Source: GCA-003244245 sp963712995
Lineage (GTDB): Bacteria; Actinomycetota; Actinomycetes; Mycobacteriales; Pseudonocardiaceae
Assembly (NCBI GenBank): GCA_963712995.1
Contig: CAVQKH010000017.1
Location: 186,001 to 250,000, forward strand
DNA: 64,000 nucleotides
Reading direction: 5' to 3'
A program made the position numbers and the translations under genes. Position 1 is the stretch's first letter, and the number at the start of each line of letters is the position of its first letter. The notes beneath the pieces are model-generated. The model worked only from the letters and a program-made list of their open reading frames with translations, was not told the DNA's origin and did not search any database. Below, in pieces: positions 43,650 through 52,161 of this stretch.

Positions 43650-43713
43650 TGAGACGAAGCTCACGTACTGGCATACCCACACCCAGGGTTTAATCCCAAC
43701 CCACGTTCTTGAT

Positions 43714-43750
43714 CTCGCGAGATCGCCGTGGTGCTCGGCGATCTCGCGAG
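43714..43750. terminator. Bidirectional terminator hairpin
   Basis: Perfect 15-base arms (CTCGCGAGATCGCCG and its reverse complement) with a 7-base loop, midway between the convergent DUF7455 and helicase genes. Confidence 0.72.
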
Positions 43751-43814
43751 CGCCGCAAGCGGGGTGAGAGTTCGCGCGCGGGCGCCGGTCCGGCTGGCCG
43801 CTCGCGGGTAACGC

Positions 43815-45497
43815 CTACTGGGAACGCAGGTAGGCGATGCGCTTCTCCAGCTCCTCCGCGGTAGCCATCGCGGTCGGCGGGCCGCCGCACGCGGTGCGGA
43901 CCTCATGGTGAATCGCCCCGTGCGACCGGCCTGTTCGGTGGTGCGCCATCGCGACCAGCGTGTTGAGCTCCTTGCGAAGCCGACTGAGACGTTCCCGCAC
44001 CGTCACCGACCGGCTCACCACAGGGGTGGGTGAATCGGCGAGTCGCGTTGCGCGATGCACCTGTTGCTCCTGGCGCTGCCGCAGCAGTGCCCGCATCTGG
44101 TCCGGTTCCAGCAGTCCCGGCAACCCGAGGTAGTCCTGCTCATCCTCGGTGGTCGCGAAGGCAGCCGTGCCGAAGGACGCCCCGTCGTAGATCACTTGGT
44201 CCAGTTCGGCGCTGGCACCCAGCGCGGTGAACGCGCGCTCCTGCTCGCCGGGCTCGTCGCGCTGGGCGTTGGCCTGCGCGAGCGCATCGTCGTCCCAGCC
44301 CTCCTCGGCCCGGTGCGGGGCACCCAGCACGTGGTCGCGCTGCTTCTCCAGCTCACTGGCAAGCCCCAGCAACACCGGCACACTGGGCAGGAACACCGTT
44401 GCGGTCTCCCCCGGCCGCCGGGATCGGACGAACCGGCCCACCGCCTGAGCGAAGTACAGCGGGGTCGCGGCCGAGGTCGCATATACCCCGACCGCCAACC
44501 GGGGCACATCGACACCCTCGGACACCATCCGGACCGCGACCATCCACGGCTCGTCGGAGTCGGCGAACGACGCGATCCGGCCGGAGGCGCCAGGATCATC
44601 AGAGAGCACCAATGCCGGGTCCCGGCCGGTGATCCTGCGCAGGATGCCGGCATAGGCGCGGGCCGCGGTGTGGTCGGTGGCGATCACCAGGCCGGCTGCG
44701 TCGGGCAGCGCGCCGGCGCGCAGCTGGGCCAGCCGGGTGGCGGCTGCGGTGATGACCGCCGGGATCCACTCCCCCGCCGGGTCCAACGCGGTCCGCCAGG
44801 CCCTGGCGGTGTGCTCGGCGGTCAGCGGCTCCCCCAGCCGCGCGGAGTATTCCTCCCCGGCGCTGGTCCGCCAGCGAGCCTCCCCGGAGTAGGCGAGGAA
44901 CATCACCGGGCGCACCACCCCATCAGCCAGCGCTTCGGAGTAGCCATAGAAGTGGTCAGCGGCGGAGCGCAGCGCGCCGGCGCCGTCCGGTTCATAGCTG
45001 ATGAACGGGATCGGTGAATCGTCGCTGCGAAACGGGGTGCCGGTCAGGGCGAGTCGGCGCACCGCTGGAGTGAACGCCTCCCGCACCCCGTCACCCCAGC
45101 TCTTGGCGTCTCCCGCGTGGTGTACCTCATCGAGCACCACCAGGGTGGGGCGGCCCTCGGTACGCACCCGGTGCAAGCTCGGATGCGCGGCCACCTGGGC
45201 GTAGGTGAGCGCCACGCCCTGGTAGTCCCGGGAGGTGGCGCCTGCCGAGTTGCGGAACTCGGGGTCCAGCGCCAGACCCACTTCTGAGGCCGCGGCGGCC
45301 CACTGATGCTTGAGGTGCTCGGTGGGGGTGACCACGGTCACCGCGTGCACGGTCCGGTGCGCCAGCAACTCCGCTGCCACCCGCAATGCGAAGGTCGTCT
45401 TGCCGGCACCTGGCGTGGCGACCGCGAGGAAATCCCGCGGCGCACTCGCCAGATAGCGGGTCAGCGCTCTGCGCTGCCAGGCGCGCAGCGGCCGCAT
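43815..45497 (-). CDS. DEAD/DEAH-box superfamily 2 helicase
   Basis: A 560-residue SF2 helicase. LRAWQRRALTRYL binds the adenine, Walker A is VATPGAGKTTFA, motif II is LVVLDEVHHAGD, and motif III is ALTGTPFRSD. The second domain has MVSEGVDVPRLAVGVYAT and AQAVGRFVRSRR. This is the architecture of DNA-dependent XPB/type III restriction-like helicases that are widespread in actinobacteria. The C-terminal 150 residues contain coiled-coil-like stretches (RERLSRLRKELNTLVAM). Start ATG 45497 (MRPLRAWQ); the longer frame crosses the palindrome at 45521. Confidence 0.86.
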   Translation of the reverse strand: MRPLRAWQRRALTRYLASAPRDFLAVATPGAGKTTFALRVAAELLAHRTVHAVTVVTPTEHLKHQWAAAASEVGLALDPEFRNSAGATSRDYQGVALTYAQVAAHPSLHRVRTEGRPTLVVLDEVHHAGDAKSWGDGVREAFTPAVRRLALTGTPFRSDDSPIPFISYEPDGAGALRSAADHFYGYSEALADGVVRPVMFLAYSGEARWRTSAGEEYSARLGEPLTAEHTARAWRTALDPAGEWIPAVITAAATRLAQLRAGALPDAAGLVIATDHTAARAYAGILRRITGRDPALVLSDDPGASGRIASFADSDEPWMVAVRMVSEGVDVPRLAVGVYATSAATPLYFAQAVGRFVRSRRPGETATVFLPSVPVLLGLASELEKQRDHVLGAPHRAEEGWDDDALAQANAQRDEPGEQERAFTALGASAELDQVIYDGASFGTAAFATTEDEQDYLGLPGLLEPDQMRALLRQRQEQQVHRATRLADSPTPVVSRSVTVRERLSRLRKELNTLVAMAHHRTGRSHGAIHHEVRTACGGPPTAMATAEELEKRIAYLRSQ

Positions 45498-45520
45498 GTG
45501 CGCTCCCTCCGGTCGCTGCA

Positions 45521-45566
45521 CTTGTGAGTGGCAAACAGTGTCAGGGCACCGTTTGCCACTCACAAG
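45521..45566. repeat. Intergenic palindrome, GTGAGTGG family
   Basis: Perfect 16-base arms CTTGTGAGTGGCAAAC and its reverse complement around a 14-base centre, between divergent genes. The outer GTGAGTGG/CCACTCAC matches the palindrome at 1373-1417, but the inner arm differs. Here it cannot be a simple terminator, because both genes point away; it may be an operator or a mobile palindrome. Confidence 0.75.
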
Positions 45567-45615
45567 GCGGGGGTCGCGCCACGCGCGACCCCCGCCCAAT
45601 AACCTGGAAGACGAC

Positions 45616-46656
45616 ATGAACACCTCTGCCGACCCCACAGCTGACGGCGCCAGCGCCGTCAGCTGTGGCGCGCCTGCCGCCGATCAGCAGGCCCGGCGGT
45701 GGCCGCTGCGGCTGGTCTCCCGGGCCGCCAGCAAGGCATGGGACGACAGCTTCGTCTCGATGTCGGCCCAGGCAGCGTTCTGGATGACGTTGTCACTGCC
45801 GCCGCTGCTACTGGGGTTACTGGGCAGCCTCGGATTCGTCACCGGTTGGTTCGGCCCGGCTGCGGTCACCGCCGCGCAACGGGAGATCGTGCGCTTGGCC
45901 AGCGGCGTGTTCAGCACCGATGTGGTCAACCAGATCATCCGTCCGACGGTGTCCGATATCCTCACCCAAGGGAACAGCTCGATCGTCTCGGTCGGGTTCG
46001 TGATCTCTTTGTGGGCTGGCTCCTCGGCGCTGGCGTCCCTGGTGGACTCGATCACTGCCGCCTACCATCAGTACAACGTCCGTCACCCGGTGTGGCAGCG
46101 GATCTTCGCCCTGTTGCTCTACGCGGTGGCGATGATCGGATCAGTGTTCGTGCTCCCGCTGACCGCGCTGGGCCCGGACCTGATACCCCAGCTGCTGCCG
46201 GAGGCAGTGCGGCCCACCGTGGCTCAGCTGATCGGCGTCTTCTACTACCCCGGGCTCGGCGTCCTGCTGATGGTCGTTCTGGCCACGCTGTACAAGGTGG
46301 TGTTGCCGAACAAGCTGCCCTGGCACCGTGGACTGCCCGGCGCCCTGCTGGCGATGGTGGTGTTCCTGGTCACCAGCACCCTGCTGCGGCTCTACATCGC
46401 ATCGGTCACCGGCACCGGGTACACCTACGGGGCACTCGCCGCCCCGATCGCGTACCTGCTGTTCTGCTTTTTCATCGCGATGGCCATCGTGCTCGGTGCG
46501 GAGTTCAACAGCGCCATCGAGGAGATCTGGCCCGCGCACTCCACCCGGCGGGATCGCCGGCGCGGGCGGCGGCGGGCCATGGCGCGTCTGGCGGCCCGCG
46601 CCCGCGCCGAGCACGACCCGGCCGAGGACGAACGTCCTTCGACTCTCAGCCACTGA
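45616..46656 (+). CDS. YihY/BrkB-family membrane protein
   Basis: A 346-residue membrane protein with about six helices and the BrkB marks SMSAQAAFWMTLSLPPLLLGLLG, VGFVISLWAGSSALASLVDSITAAYHQ, and YTYGALAAPIAYLLFCFFIAMAIVLGAEFNSAIE. The C-terminus is a basic cytoplasmic tail rich in Arg. Despite older naming it is not an RNase; its function in bacteria is not established. It is divergent from the helicase. Confidence 0.87.
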   Translation: MNTSADPTADGASAVSCGAPAADQQARRWPLRLVSRAASKAWDDSFVSMSAQAAFWMTLSLPPLLLGLLGSLGFVTGWFGPAAVTAAQREIVRLASGVFSTDVVNQIIRPTVSDILTQGNSSIVSVGFVISLWAGSSALASLVDSITAAYHQYNVRHPVWQRIFALLLYAVAMIGSVFVLPLTALGPDLIPQLLPEAVRPTVAQLIGVFYYPGLGVLLMVVLATLYKVVLPNKLPWHRGLPGALLAMVVFLVTSTLLRLYIASVTGTGYTYGALAAPIAYLLFCFFIAMAIVLGAEFNSAIEEIWPAHSTRRDRRRGRRRAMARLAARARAEHDPAEDERPSTLSH

Positions 46657-46681
46657 GTGATCCGCCGTGGTAGCGCGCGGA

Positions 46682-46948
46682 TCAGCCGGGATCGCTGTCC
46701 TTGCGCAGGGACTCGTAGATCTCCTTGCACTCCGGGCACACCGGCGAGCCCGGTTTGGGCGAGCGGGTCACCGGGAACGTCTCACCGCACAGAGCCACTA
46801 CCCGCGTGCCCATCACCGCGCTCTCCGCGATCTTGTTCTTGCGCACGTAGTGGAACATCTTGGGCGTGTCGTCATCGGTGGTGTCGGTCCCCTCGGGTCG
46901 AGTCAGGACATCGGGCAACGTTTGGGTCGGCGCGCTCACGCACTCCAT
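46682..46948 (-). CDS. DUF3039 family protein
   Basis: An 88-residue protein matching the actinobacterial DUF3039 family: DDTPKMFHYVRKNKIAESAVMGTRVVALCGETFPVTRSPKPGSPVCPECKEIYESL. The Cys in VALCGE and the CPEC pair suggest a zinc site. Function is unknown. It is followed upstream by the DUF3099 gene on the same strand, a common actinobacterial arrangement. Confidence 0.87.
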   Translation of the reverse strand: MECVSAPTQTLPDVLTRPEGTDTTDDDTPKMFHYVRKNKIAESAVMGTRVVALCGETFPVTRSPKPGSPVCPECKEIYESLRKDSDPG

Positions 46949-46978
46949 GATGCCGCACTGCCGCCGTGGGCGACAGGA

Positions 46979-47329
46979 TCACCCATCGATGATGCGGTGC
47001 TCACCACTTTCCAGCTCGCGGTGGGGAAGATTACGGTCTTCCAGGCCTTGCCCCATCCTGTTGACGTGCTCGGATTTGCGGGGGGAGCGATCATTGGCGA
47101 TGAGCACCGCCATCCAGGGCAGCGGCACCGAGAGCGCCACAAAGGCCAGCGCCAGCCACCAGGTCTGGTAGAAGACACCGGCCAGGACCAGACACGGGAT
47201 GCGAGCCGACATCAGGATCGCGTACTTGCGCCGGCGGGTGGCGTACTGCTCGGCATAAGACGGTTCCGCCGCCGTGATCAGAACTGCAGCATCGCCTCGC
47301 CGGCTGTCCTGCTCATGTGGATCCCGCAT
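46979..47329 (-). CDS. DUF3099 family membrane protein
   Basis: A 116-residue protein with the DUF3099 pattern: LITAAEPSYAEQYATRRRKYAILMSARIPCLVLAG, two adjacent transmembrane helices (IPCLVLAGVFYQTWWLALAFVALSVPLPWMAVLIAND), then a hydrophilic tail. Function is unknown. It lies 30 bases upstream of the DUF3039 gene and is probably co-transcribed with it. Confidence 0.87.
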   Translation of the reverse strand: MRDPHEQDSRRGDAAVLITAAEPSYAEQYATRRRKYAILMSARIPCLVLAGVFYQTWWLALAFVALSVPLPWMAVLIANDRSPRKSEHVNRMGQGLEDRNLPHRELESGEHRIIDG

Positions 47330-47362
47330 GCCTTCACGCCTCGATTCGATGCTTCCGACCCC

Positions 47363-47938
47363 CTAGTTCTTCGCTCTGGCCGCCGCCTTCATCTGTTGCT
47401 TGTACTCGCGGACCTTGGCCAGCGAGTCAGCATCAGTCACATCGGCAACCGATCTATGGACACCCTCGTCGCCATAGGAGCCGGCCACCTCACGCCAGCC
47501 GACGGGCCTCACATTACGCTGCTTGCCCAGAAGAGCCACGAATATCTGCGCCTTCTGCTTCCCGTAGCCAGGCAGCGCGATCAGCCGGTCGAGTAGTTCG
47601 CGCGCGTCCGGGACATCCCGCCACAAACCCGTCACATCGCCGTCGTAACGCTCGACGAGTGCCCGGGAGAGATCCTGCACGCGAGCCGCCATCGACCTGG
47701 GGTAGCGATGCAACGCCGGCGGCGTGGCGAACACCTCCGCCAACGCGTCGGGGTCATAGTCAGCCAGCTCATGAACGTCCAACTCGTGACCCAGCCGCTG
47801 CTGAAGCTGGTAAGGCGCCGCGAAAGCCCGTTCCATCGGGACCTGTTGATCGAGGAGCATGGCCAGCAGCAACGCCAGCGGGTCCCGCTCCAGCAACGCA
47901 TCGGCTGGCACGTCCTGGCTCAACATCAAGGCCACCAA
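47363..47938 (-). CDS. HhH-GPD-type base excision repair protein
   Basis: A 191-residue helix-hairpin-helix protein. LALLLAMLLDQQVPMERAFAAPYQLQQRLG opens the fold, and LIALPGYGKQKAQIFVALLGKQ is the hairpin. It is short for a full MutY or Nth enzyme and has no iron-sulfur cysteines. It matches an actinobacterial family annotated as HhH-GPD-type repair proteins. The catalytic Asp is not evident to me, so glycosylase activity is uncertain. Confidence 0.78.
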   Translation of the reverse strand: MVALMLSQDVPADALLERDPLALLLAMLLDQQVPMERAFAAPYQLQQRLGHELDVHELADYDPDALAEVFATPPALHRYPRSMAARVQDLSRALVERYDGDVTGLWRDVPDARELLDRLIALPGYGKQKAQIFVALLGKQRNVRPVGWREVAGSYGDEGVHRSVADVTDADSLAKVREYKQQMKAAARAKN

Positions 47939-47960
47939 CGACCTCCTCGAGGACTATTGA

Positions 47961-48536
47961 TCAGATGTCGATGCCGGCCAAGCCCATTACCTCGGCGCGC
48001 CAGTCCTGGTAGGCGGTAGCCGCGGTGGCCCGGTCCCGCAAGTCCGGGTGGGGCGGCACCTCGTCGCCACCGCCCAGCGCGTAGTGCACGATCTCGCGGT
48101 CGCTGCGCCGGTTGCTGACCACTCTCACCTCGACGTGTTTGGCCGCGAGCTCAGCCCGGGCAGCGTGCGCCAGCAGGTGCAGCAGCGCCAGCCGGGACTG
48201 CCGGTCGTCGGGCAGCGACACCTCGTCCGGAGCATTGCCCGAGACCAGCACGACGGTCGCGCCGGGCGCCAGCACCGGAAGCACCCGATCGACCGCCCTG
48301 AACCGAGCCAACAGGCCTGCGGACAGGAACGAGCTCACCCGCGCGACAGCGGTGTCCCCATCGGGATGGATGGTCACCGGCAGCTGGATGTAGAAATCGA
48401 GGCCGTCACCGCCCGGCTCACCCGGCAGCGCGGCGGGATCGGTGATGACCACCGGATCGGCGCCCGCATCTCTGAGGAGCGCAGATAGCCGGTACGCCCG
48501 ATCGGCCGATCCGCTCAGCAGCCCGATATGCCCCAT
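47961..48536 (-). CDS. Conserved protein of unknown function, Rossmann-like
   Basis: A 191-residue soluble protein. The start (GLLSGSADRAYRLSALLRDAGADPVVI) and centre (VLPVLAPGATVVLVSGNAPDEV) look like a shortened dinucleotide-fold or dehydrogenase-like protein, but there is no GxGxxG or catalytic Tyr-Lys pair. It is followed by the HhH-GPD gene on the same strand, 23 bases away. I cannot name the family. Confidence 0.6.
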   Translation of the reverse strand: MGHIGLLSGSADRAYRLSALLRDAGADPVVITDPAALPGEPGGDGLDFYIQLPVTIHPDGDTAVARVSSFLSAGLLARFRAVDRVLPVLAPGATVVLVSGNAPDEVSLPDDRQSRLALLHLLAHAARAELAAKHVEVRVVSNRRSDREIVHYALGGGDEVPPHPDLRDRATAATAYQDWRAEVMGLAGIDI

Positions 48537-48759
48537 TGACCATCCTCCAGTGCATGCGCACCGATCGGGGTCGGACCATGTGTCGGCTGATCCCGGCCCT
48601 CAGAGTCATCGTAGGGGCCGGTGTGAGCGCCTGGCGAGGCCAGCGCACAGTTGCGGCGAGCGGGTCCCCCGAACGGCTGCGCCGACAGCAGGTGACCCCG
48701 GCGCGGCACGAGGCACCGGGGTCACCTGGATATCAGTTCGATGCTGGAGAAGAGCCAGC
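48537..48759. other. Intergenic region without a convincing gene
   Basis: About 220 bases with several short overlapping frames but none with a ribosome binding site or family motif. The promoter for the 47.9-48.5 kb minus-strand genes is expected here. Confidence 0.45.
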
Positions 48760-49065
48760 TCAGATCTTCTTCGAGTTCGTGTCCTTGACCGCACTCTGCG
48801 CCAACCAGGCGGTACTGCTGTTCATCGACTTGACGGCGGCCAACCAGCTCTTGATGTATTCCCGCTGGGTGGCGAGCACCTTCTCGGCGAAGTTGAACGC
48901 GTTGTCCACCACCTCCTCGGGGCTGGGGGCCTTGACGGCTTCCTTGGTATCCGTGGCCAGTGGCAACCCGAGGAACGTCTGCACACCATTTGCCCAGATC
49001 TGCAGGAACGTCTCCTGACTGCGGCGGGTCGTCTCCGCGATGCTCTCCGTTGTGGTCATCGTCAT
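48760..49065 (-). CDS. Phasin-like polyhydroxyalkanoate granule protein
   Basis: A 101-residue, all-helical amphipathic protein (ETTRRSQETFLQIWANGVQTFLGLP, then VVDNAFNFAEKVLATQREYIKSWLAAVKSMN). Size, lack of cysteines and helix pattern fit phasins, which coat PHA granules. The identification rests mainly on its place beside a PHA synthase and its regulator. ATG 49065 has a GGGATGG-type upstream sequence. Confidence 0.68.
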   Translation of the reverse strand: MTMTTTESIAETTRRSQETFLQIWANGVQTFLGLPLATDTKEAVKAPSPEEVVDNAFNFAEKVLATQREYIKSWLAAVKSMNSSTAWLAQSAVKDTNSKKI

Positions 49066-49119
49066 CCCATCCCTATCGATCGGCTTCGATCACCAAAGTA
49101 CGCAGTAGTGATAACTATG

Positions 49120-49545
49120 TCAAGCACTCGAAGGTCTCCCCGTTTTACCCTCGATGAAGCTGCGGTACACCCCGAGCAGGGCTTCGCGCTGGACTTCGGT
49201 GAGCCGCGGGTCACTCCGGATGCTGTCCTCCGTGCTGGGCAGCGGATCGGCCGAAACGTCGGCAGCGACGTCGACGGGTTCAGGCTCGGCCCATCCCGCC
49301 TTGGCCAGGAGCTGCTCGGTGGTCAGCCCCAGCGTCTGAGCGATGGCCCGCAGCACCGTGAGCGAAGGCTGGTGCAGGCCGCGCTCGACCTGGCTGAGAT
49401 AGGCGTTGGAGATCCGGGTCAGGGCCGCCATCTCGCGCAGCGACAGGTCAGCCAGCTGCCGCTGGGCACGGATGAACGCCCCCAGCGGCCCCAGCTGCGC
49501 CTGCCAGGCGTTGGGCACCTCACCGTCATCATCTGTACTCGCCAT
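49120..49545 (-). CDS. XRE-family regulator of the PHA module
   Basis: A 141-residue protein with a classic helix-turn-helix (LGAFIRAQRQLADLSLREMAALTRISNAYLSQVERGLHQPSLTVLRAIAQTL) and a short acidic C-terminus. It lies between PHA synthase and phasin genes on the same strand, starting 55 bases after the synthase stop, so it probably senses granule or PHA state and controls the phasin. ATG 49543-49545 is my choice; an ATG 12 bases earlier is possible. Confidence 0.8.
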   Translation of the reverse strand: MASTDDDGEVPNAWQAQLGPLGAFIRAQRQLADLSLREMAALTRISNAYLSQVERGLHQPSLTVLRAIAQTLGLTTEQLLAKAGWAEPEPVDVAADVSADPLPSTEDSIRSDPRLTEVQREALLGVYRSFIEGKTGRPSSA

Positions 49546-49600
49546 GACTCGTATCATCCCGCGCCTGGCGCCGGGAACAGCCCCGACGCCTGTTTCACCC

Positions 49601-51379
49601 TTACTTCTCGAGCACGTAACCACCCGGGGCGGCTTCCCGGGGTGGGTACTTCGCGCTACCCATCGGAGGCGCAGGCCGCTGCTGACCTGCCCTCTCGCCG
49701 ATCCACGGCGTCCAGTCCAGCCACCACGACGTGCTGACCTCGGTGGCCTGCTTGCGCCATATCTCCGGATCATCGGGCAACGTCGCCGCTGAGCCAGCCC
49801 AGTGCTTGGACTTCGGGTTCGGCGGGTTCACCACGCCGGCGATGTGCCCGGAGTTGGACAGTATGAACCGCACGGTGCCACCCACCAGCCGGGCACCCGC
49901 ATACACCGCCTTCCACAACGCGATGTGGTCCTTCTCAGCGGAGACGAAATAGCTGTCCTGGCTGATTCGAGACAGGTCCAGCCGTTCCCCGGCCAACTCG
50001 AGCTCGCCCTTCACCAACCGGTTCTCCAGGTACAGACATCGCAGGTACTCGGTCTGCATGGTCGCAGGCATGCGGGTGGAGTCGGCGTTCCAGCTCAGTA
50101 TGTCGAAGGGCGCCGGTTCCTCCCCCAGTAACCAGTTGTTGACCACGTAGTTCCACACCAGATCCCGGCCCCGCAACAGGTTGAACGTGGTGGCCATGTT
50201 GTCTGCAGGTAGGTAGCCCTTGCGCGCCATGACGCGAGTCAGCCGGGTGATTGCAGCTTCATCGGTGAACACGCCGAGTTGGCCAGGCACGGTGAAGTCG
50301 AGCAGGGTGTTCATCACGGTCAGCGAGGCGACCCGGTCCTCCCCACGAGCCGCGAACCAGGCGAGCAAGGCCGCGGCCATGGTGCCACCGAGGCACAGCG
50401 CCGCCAGGTTCGTCTTCGCGGTTCCGGTGATCTCCTCGACCACCTCCAGCGCGGTCAGCAGACCCTCCTGCAGGTAATCACTCATAGACAGCCCGGCTAG
50501 CGTCGCGTCCGGGTTCCGGTAACTGATCATGAAACAGGTGTGCCCGTGTTGTACAGCCCACTCCACCAAACTCTTTCCCGGAGCAAGATCCATGATGTAG
50601 TACTTGTTGATCCACGGTGGGCTGAACAGCAGCGGCACCGAGTGCACCGTCTCGGTCTGCGGTTCGTACTGGATCAACTCGATCAGCCGGTTGCGGAACA
50701 CCACCCGCCCCGGAGTAGCCGCCAGCTCGTGACCGGGACGGAACCGACCTGGGGTGACCTGCTGGGGCATGCCTTTGTTGGTCACCATGTCCCGGAGCAC
50801 ATTGCTGGCCCCACGCAGCAGGCTGAGGCCTCCGGTGTCAAACGCCTTCTTCAGTGCAGCCGGGTTGGTCACTAACCAGTTGGTCGGCGCGGCGGCGTCG
50901 ACCAACTGCCGCAGAGCGAAATCGGCCTTTCGCCGGGTGCCCTCATCCAGATCCGCCGTAGCCAGCAGATCCTCCAGAAAACCCGCCAGCAGAGCGTGCT
51001 GCTGGCGCACCAAGGAGAACAAGGGGTTGCTGGTCCAGGCTGGGTCGGCGAAGCGCCGATCCTCCTCCGGCTGGACCGGGCCCCCGTAGCGGTACCCCAT
51101 GCTGCGCAGCGCCGTGGTCACGGTGGCCTGAGCGCTGCGCATGCCGTACTCCATCGCCGATCGGGAGAACTCGGCCGGGTGCACGGCGAGCGACATCGCG
51201 AATTGGCCCAGCGCCTGACCGAACCCGGCAGGGTCGAGCCCGCCCATCGCCTGTTCGACGCCGAGCAGCGATCGGAGCGACGAAAGGATGTCCGCGGCTG
51301 CCTGGCGCAGCTCGTCCATCGGGTCAGCTGGGTCGTCGGTCGACCCAGTCGACCCAACCGGTGCAGTCGGTGCAGTCAC
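49601..51379 (-). CDS. phaC: Class I-like polyhydroxyalkanoate synthase
   Basis: A 592-residue PHA synthase. The long N-terminal helical domain is typical of class I. The core has PLLFSPPWINKYYIMDLAPGKSLVEWAV, the lipase-like box AALCLGGTMAAALLAWF with the catalytic Cys, then DFTVPGQLGVF, and NADSTRMPATMQTEYLRCLYLENRL. The catalytic Asp and His lie in SAEKDHIALWKAVY and NSGHIAGVVNPP. It polymerises hydroxyacyl-CoA at the granule surface. The box has Ala where many synthases have Gly before the Cys. GTG 51379 follows GGAGG. Confidence 0.9.
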   Translation of the reverse strand: MTAPTAPVGSTGSTDDPADPMDELRQAAADILSSLRSLLGVEQAMGGLDPAGFGQALGQFAMSLAVHPAEFSRSAMEYGMRSAQATVTTALRSMGYRYGGPVQPEEDRRFADPAWTSNPLFSLVRQQHALLAGFLEDLLATADLDEGTRRKADFALRQLVDAAAPTNWLVTNPAALKKAFDTGGLSLLRGASNVLRDMVTNKGMPQQVTPGRFRPGHELAATPGRVVFRNRLIELIQYEPQTETVHSVPLLFSPPWINKYYIMDLAPGKSLVEWAVQHGHTCFMISYRNPDATLAGLSMSDYLQEGLLTALEVVEEITGTAKTNLAALCLGGTMAAALLAWFAARGEDRVASLTVMNTLLDFTVPGQLGVFTDEAAITRLTRVMARKGYLPADNMATTFNLLRGRDLVWNYVVNNWLLGEEPAPFDILSWNADSTRMPATMQTEYLRCLYLENRLVKGELELAGERLDLSRISQDSYFVSAEKDHIALWKAVYAGARLVGGTVRFILSNSGHIAGVVNPPNPKSKHWAGSAATLPDDPEIWRKQATEVSTSWWLDWTPWIGERAGQQRPAPPMGSAKYPPREAAPGGYVLEK

Positions 51380-51503
51380 AACACCACCTCCGCTCAGACA
51401 CCCGATGGGGCGCCATCCTGTGCACGAGCGTCCCCACGGAACAACCACAACGCAAGAGCTGTCTATCGGAACCGTCGAGGCAGCCTGGCAGGATCTCCAG
51501 GCT

Positions 51504-51929
51504 GTGCGAGCTGTGGTGAGCCGGGTGACCGAAGCAGCAGTGCTTGTCGATGATCAGGTAGTAGGGGCACTGGACCAGCCAGGATTGCTGGTCCTGCTCG
51601 GTGTTACCCATGACGATGGTGCAGCCCAGGCCGAGACGATGGCGCGCAAGTTGTACGAGATGCGGATCCTGCGCGACGAGCTTTCCGTCGCAGACACCGG
51701 CGCCGGGGTGCTGATAGTGAGCCAATTCACCCTCTACGGTTCCACCCGCAAGGGCAGGAGACCCTCCTTCACCTCAGCCGCCCGCCCGGAGCACGCCGAA
51801 CCCTTGATCGAGGAAGTCGTCACCCGGCTCCGGACTCGGGGGGTGACCGTGACCACCGGACGCTTCGGCGCCCCGATGGCAGTACACAGCGTTGCCGACG
51901 GCCCATTCACCGTCCTCCTCGACGTATGA
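51504..51929 (+). CDS. dtd: D-aminoacyl-tRNA deacylase
   Basis: A 141-residue DTD. It opens RAVVSRVTEAAVLVDDQVVG, continues LLVLLGVTHDDG, and contains the SQFTLYG motif near 77 and the ADGPFT motif (the Gly-cisPro site) near the end. It removes D-amino acids wrongly attached to tRNA. The GTG at 51504 gives the standard length; the frame upstream overlaps the phaC promoter. It is divergent from phaC. Confidence 0.92.
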   Translation: MRAVVSRVTEAAVLVDDQVVGALDQPGLLVLLGVTHDDGAAQAETMARKLYEMRILRDELSVADTGAGVLIVSQFTLYGSTRKGRRPSFTSAARPEHAEPLIEEVVTRLRTRGVTVTTGRFGAPMAVHSVADGPFTVLLDV

Positions 51930-52161
51930 CGTCCTTCAACAGCTACCAACCTGAGAAGTGTCTGAGGGTCCGCTGGATCGGGCACTTCACCGCGAACTAG
52001 TTCGTCGTTCTGATCGAGAGTCCGGGAACGGAATCCGGGCTCCCGACGTTGTAAAGGTCAACGCCGCGGGTAACCGATGGCCAGACACGTGCAGCGTCGC
52101 GCGCCGATTGGGCGACCGCACCGCCGGTCGGCACGAGGATCCGTCGCAGGAAAGGAACCTG

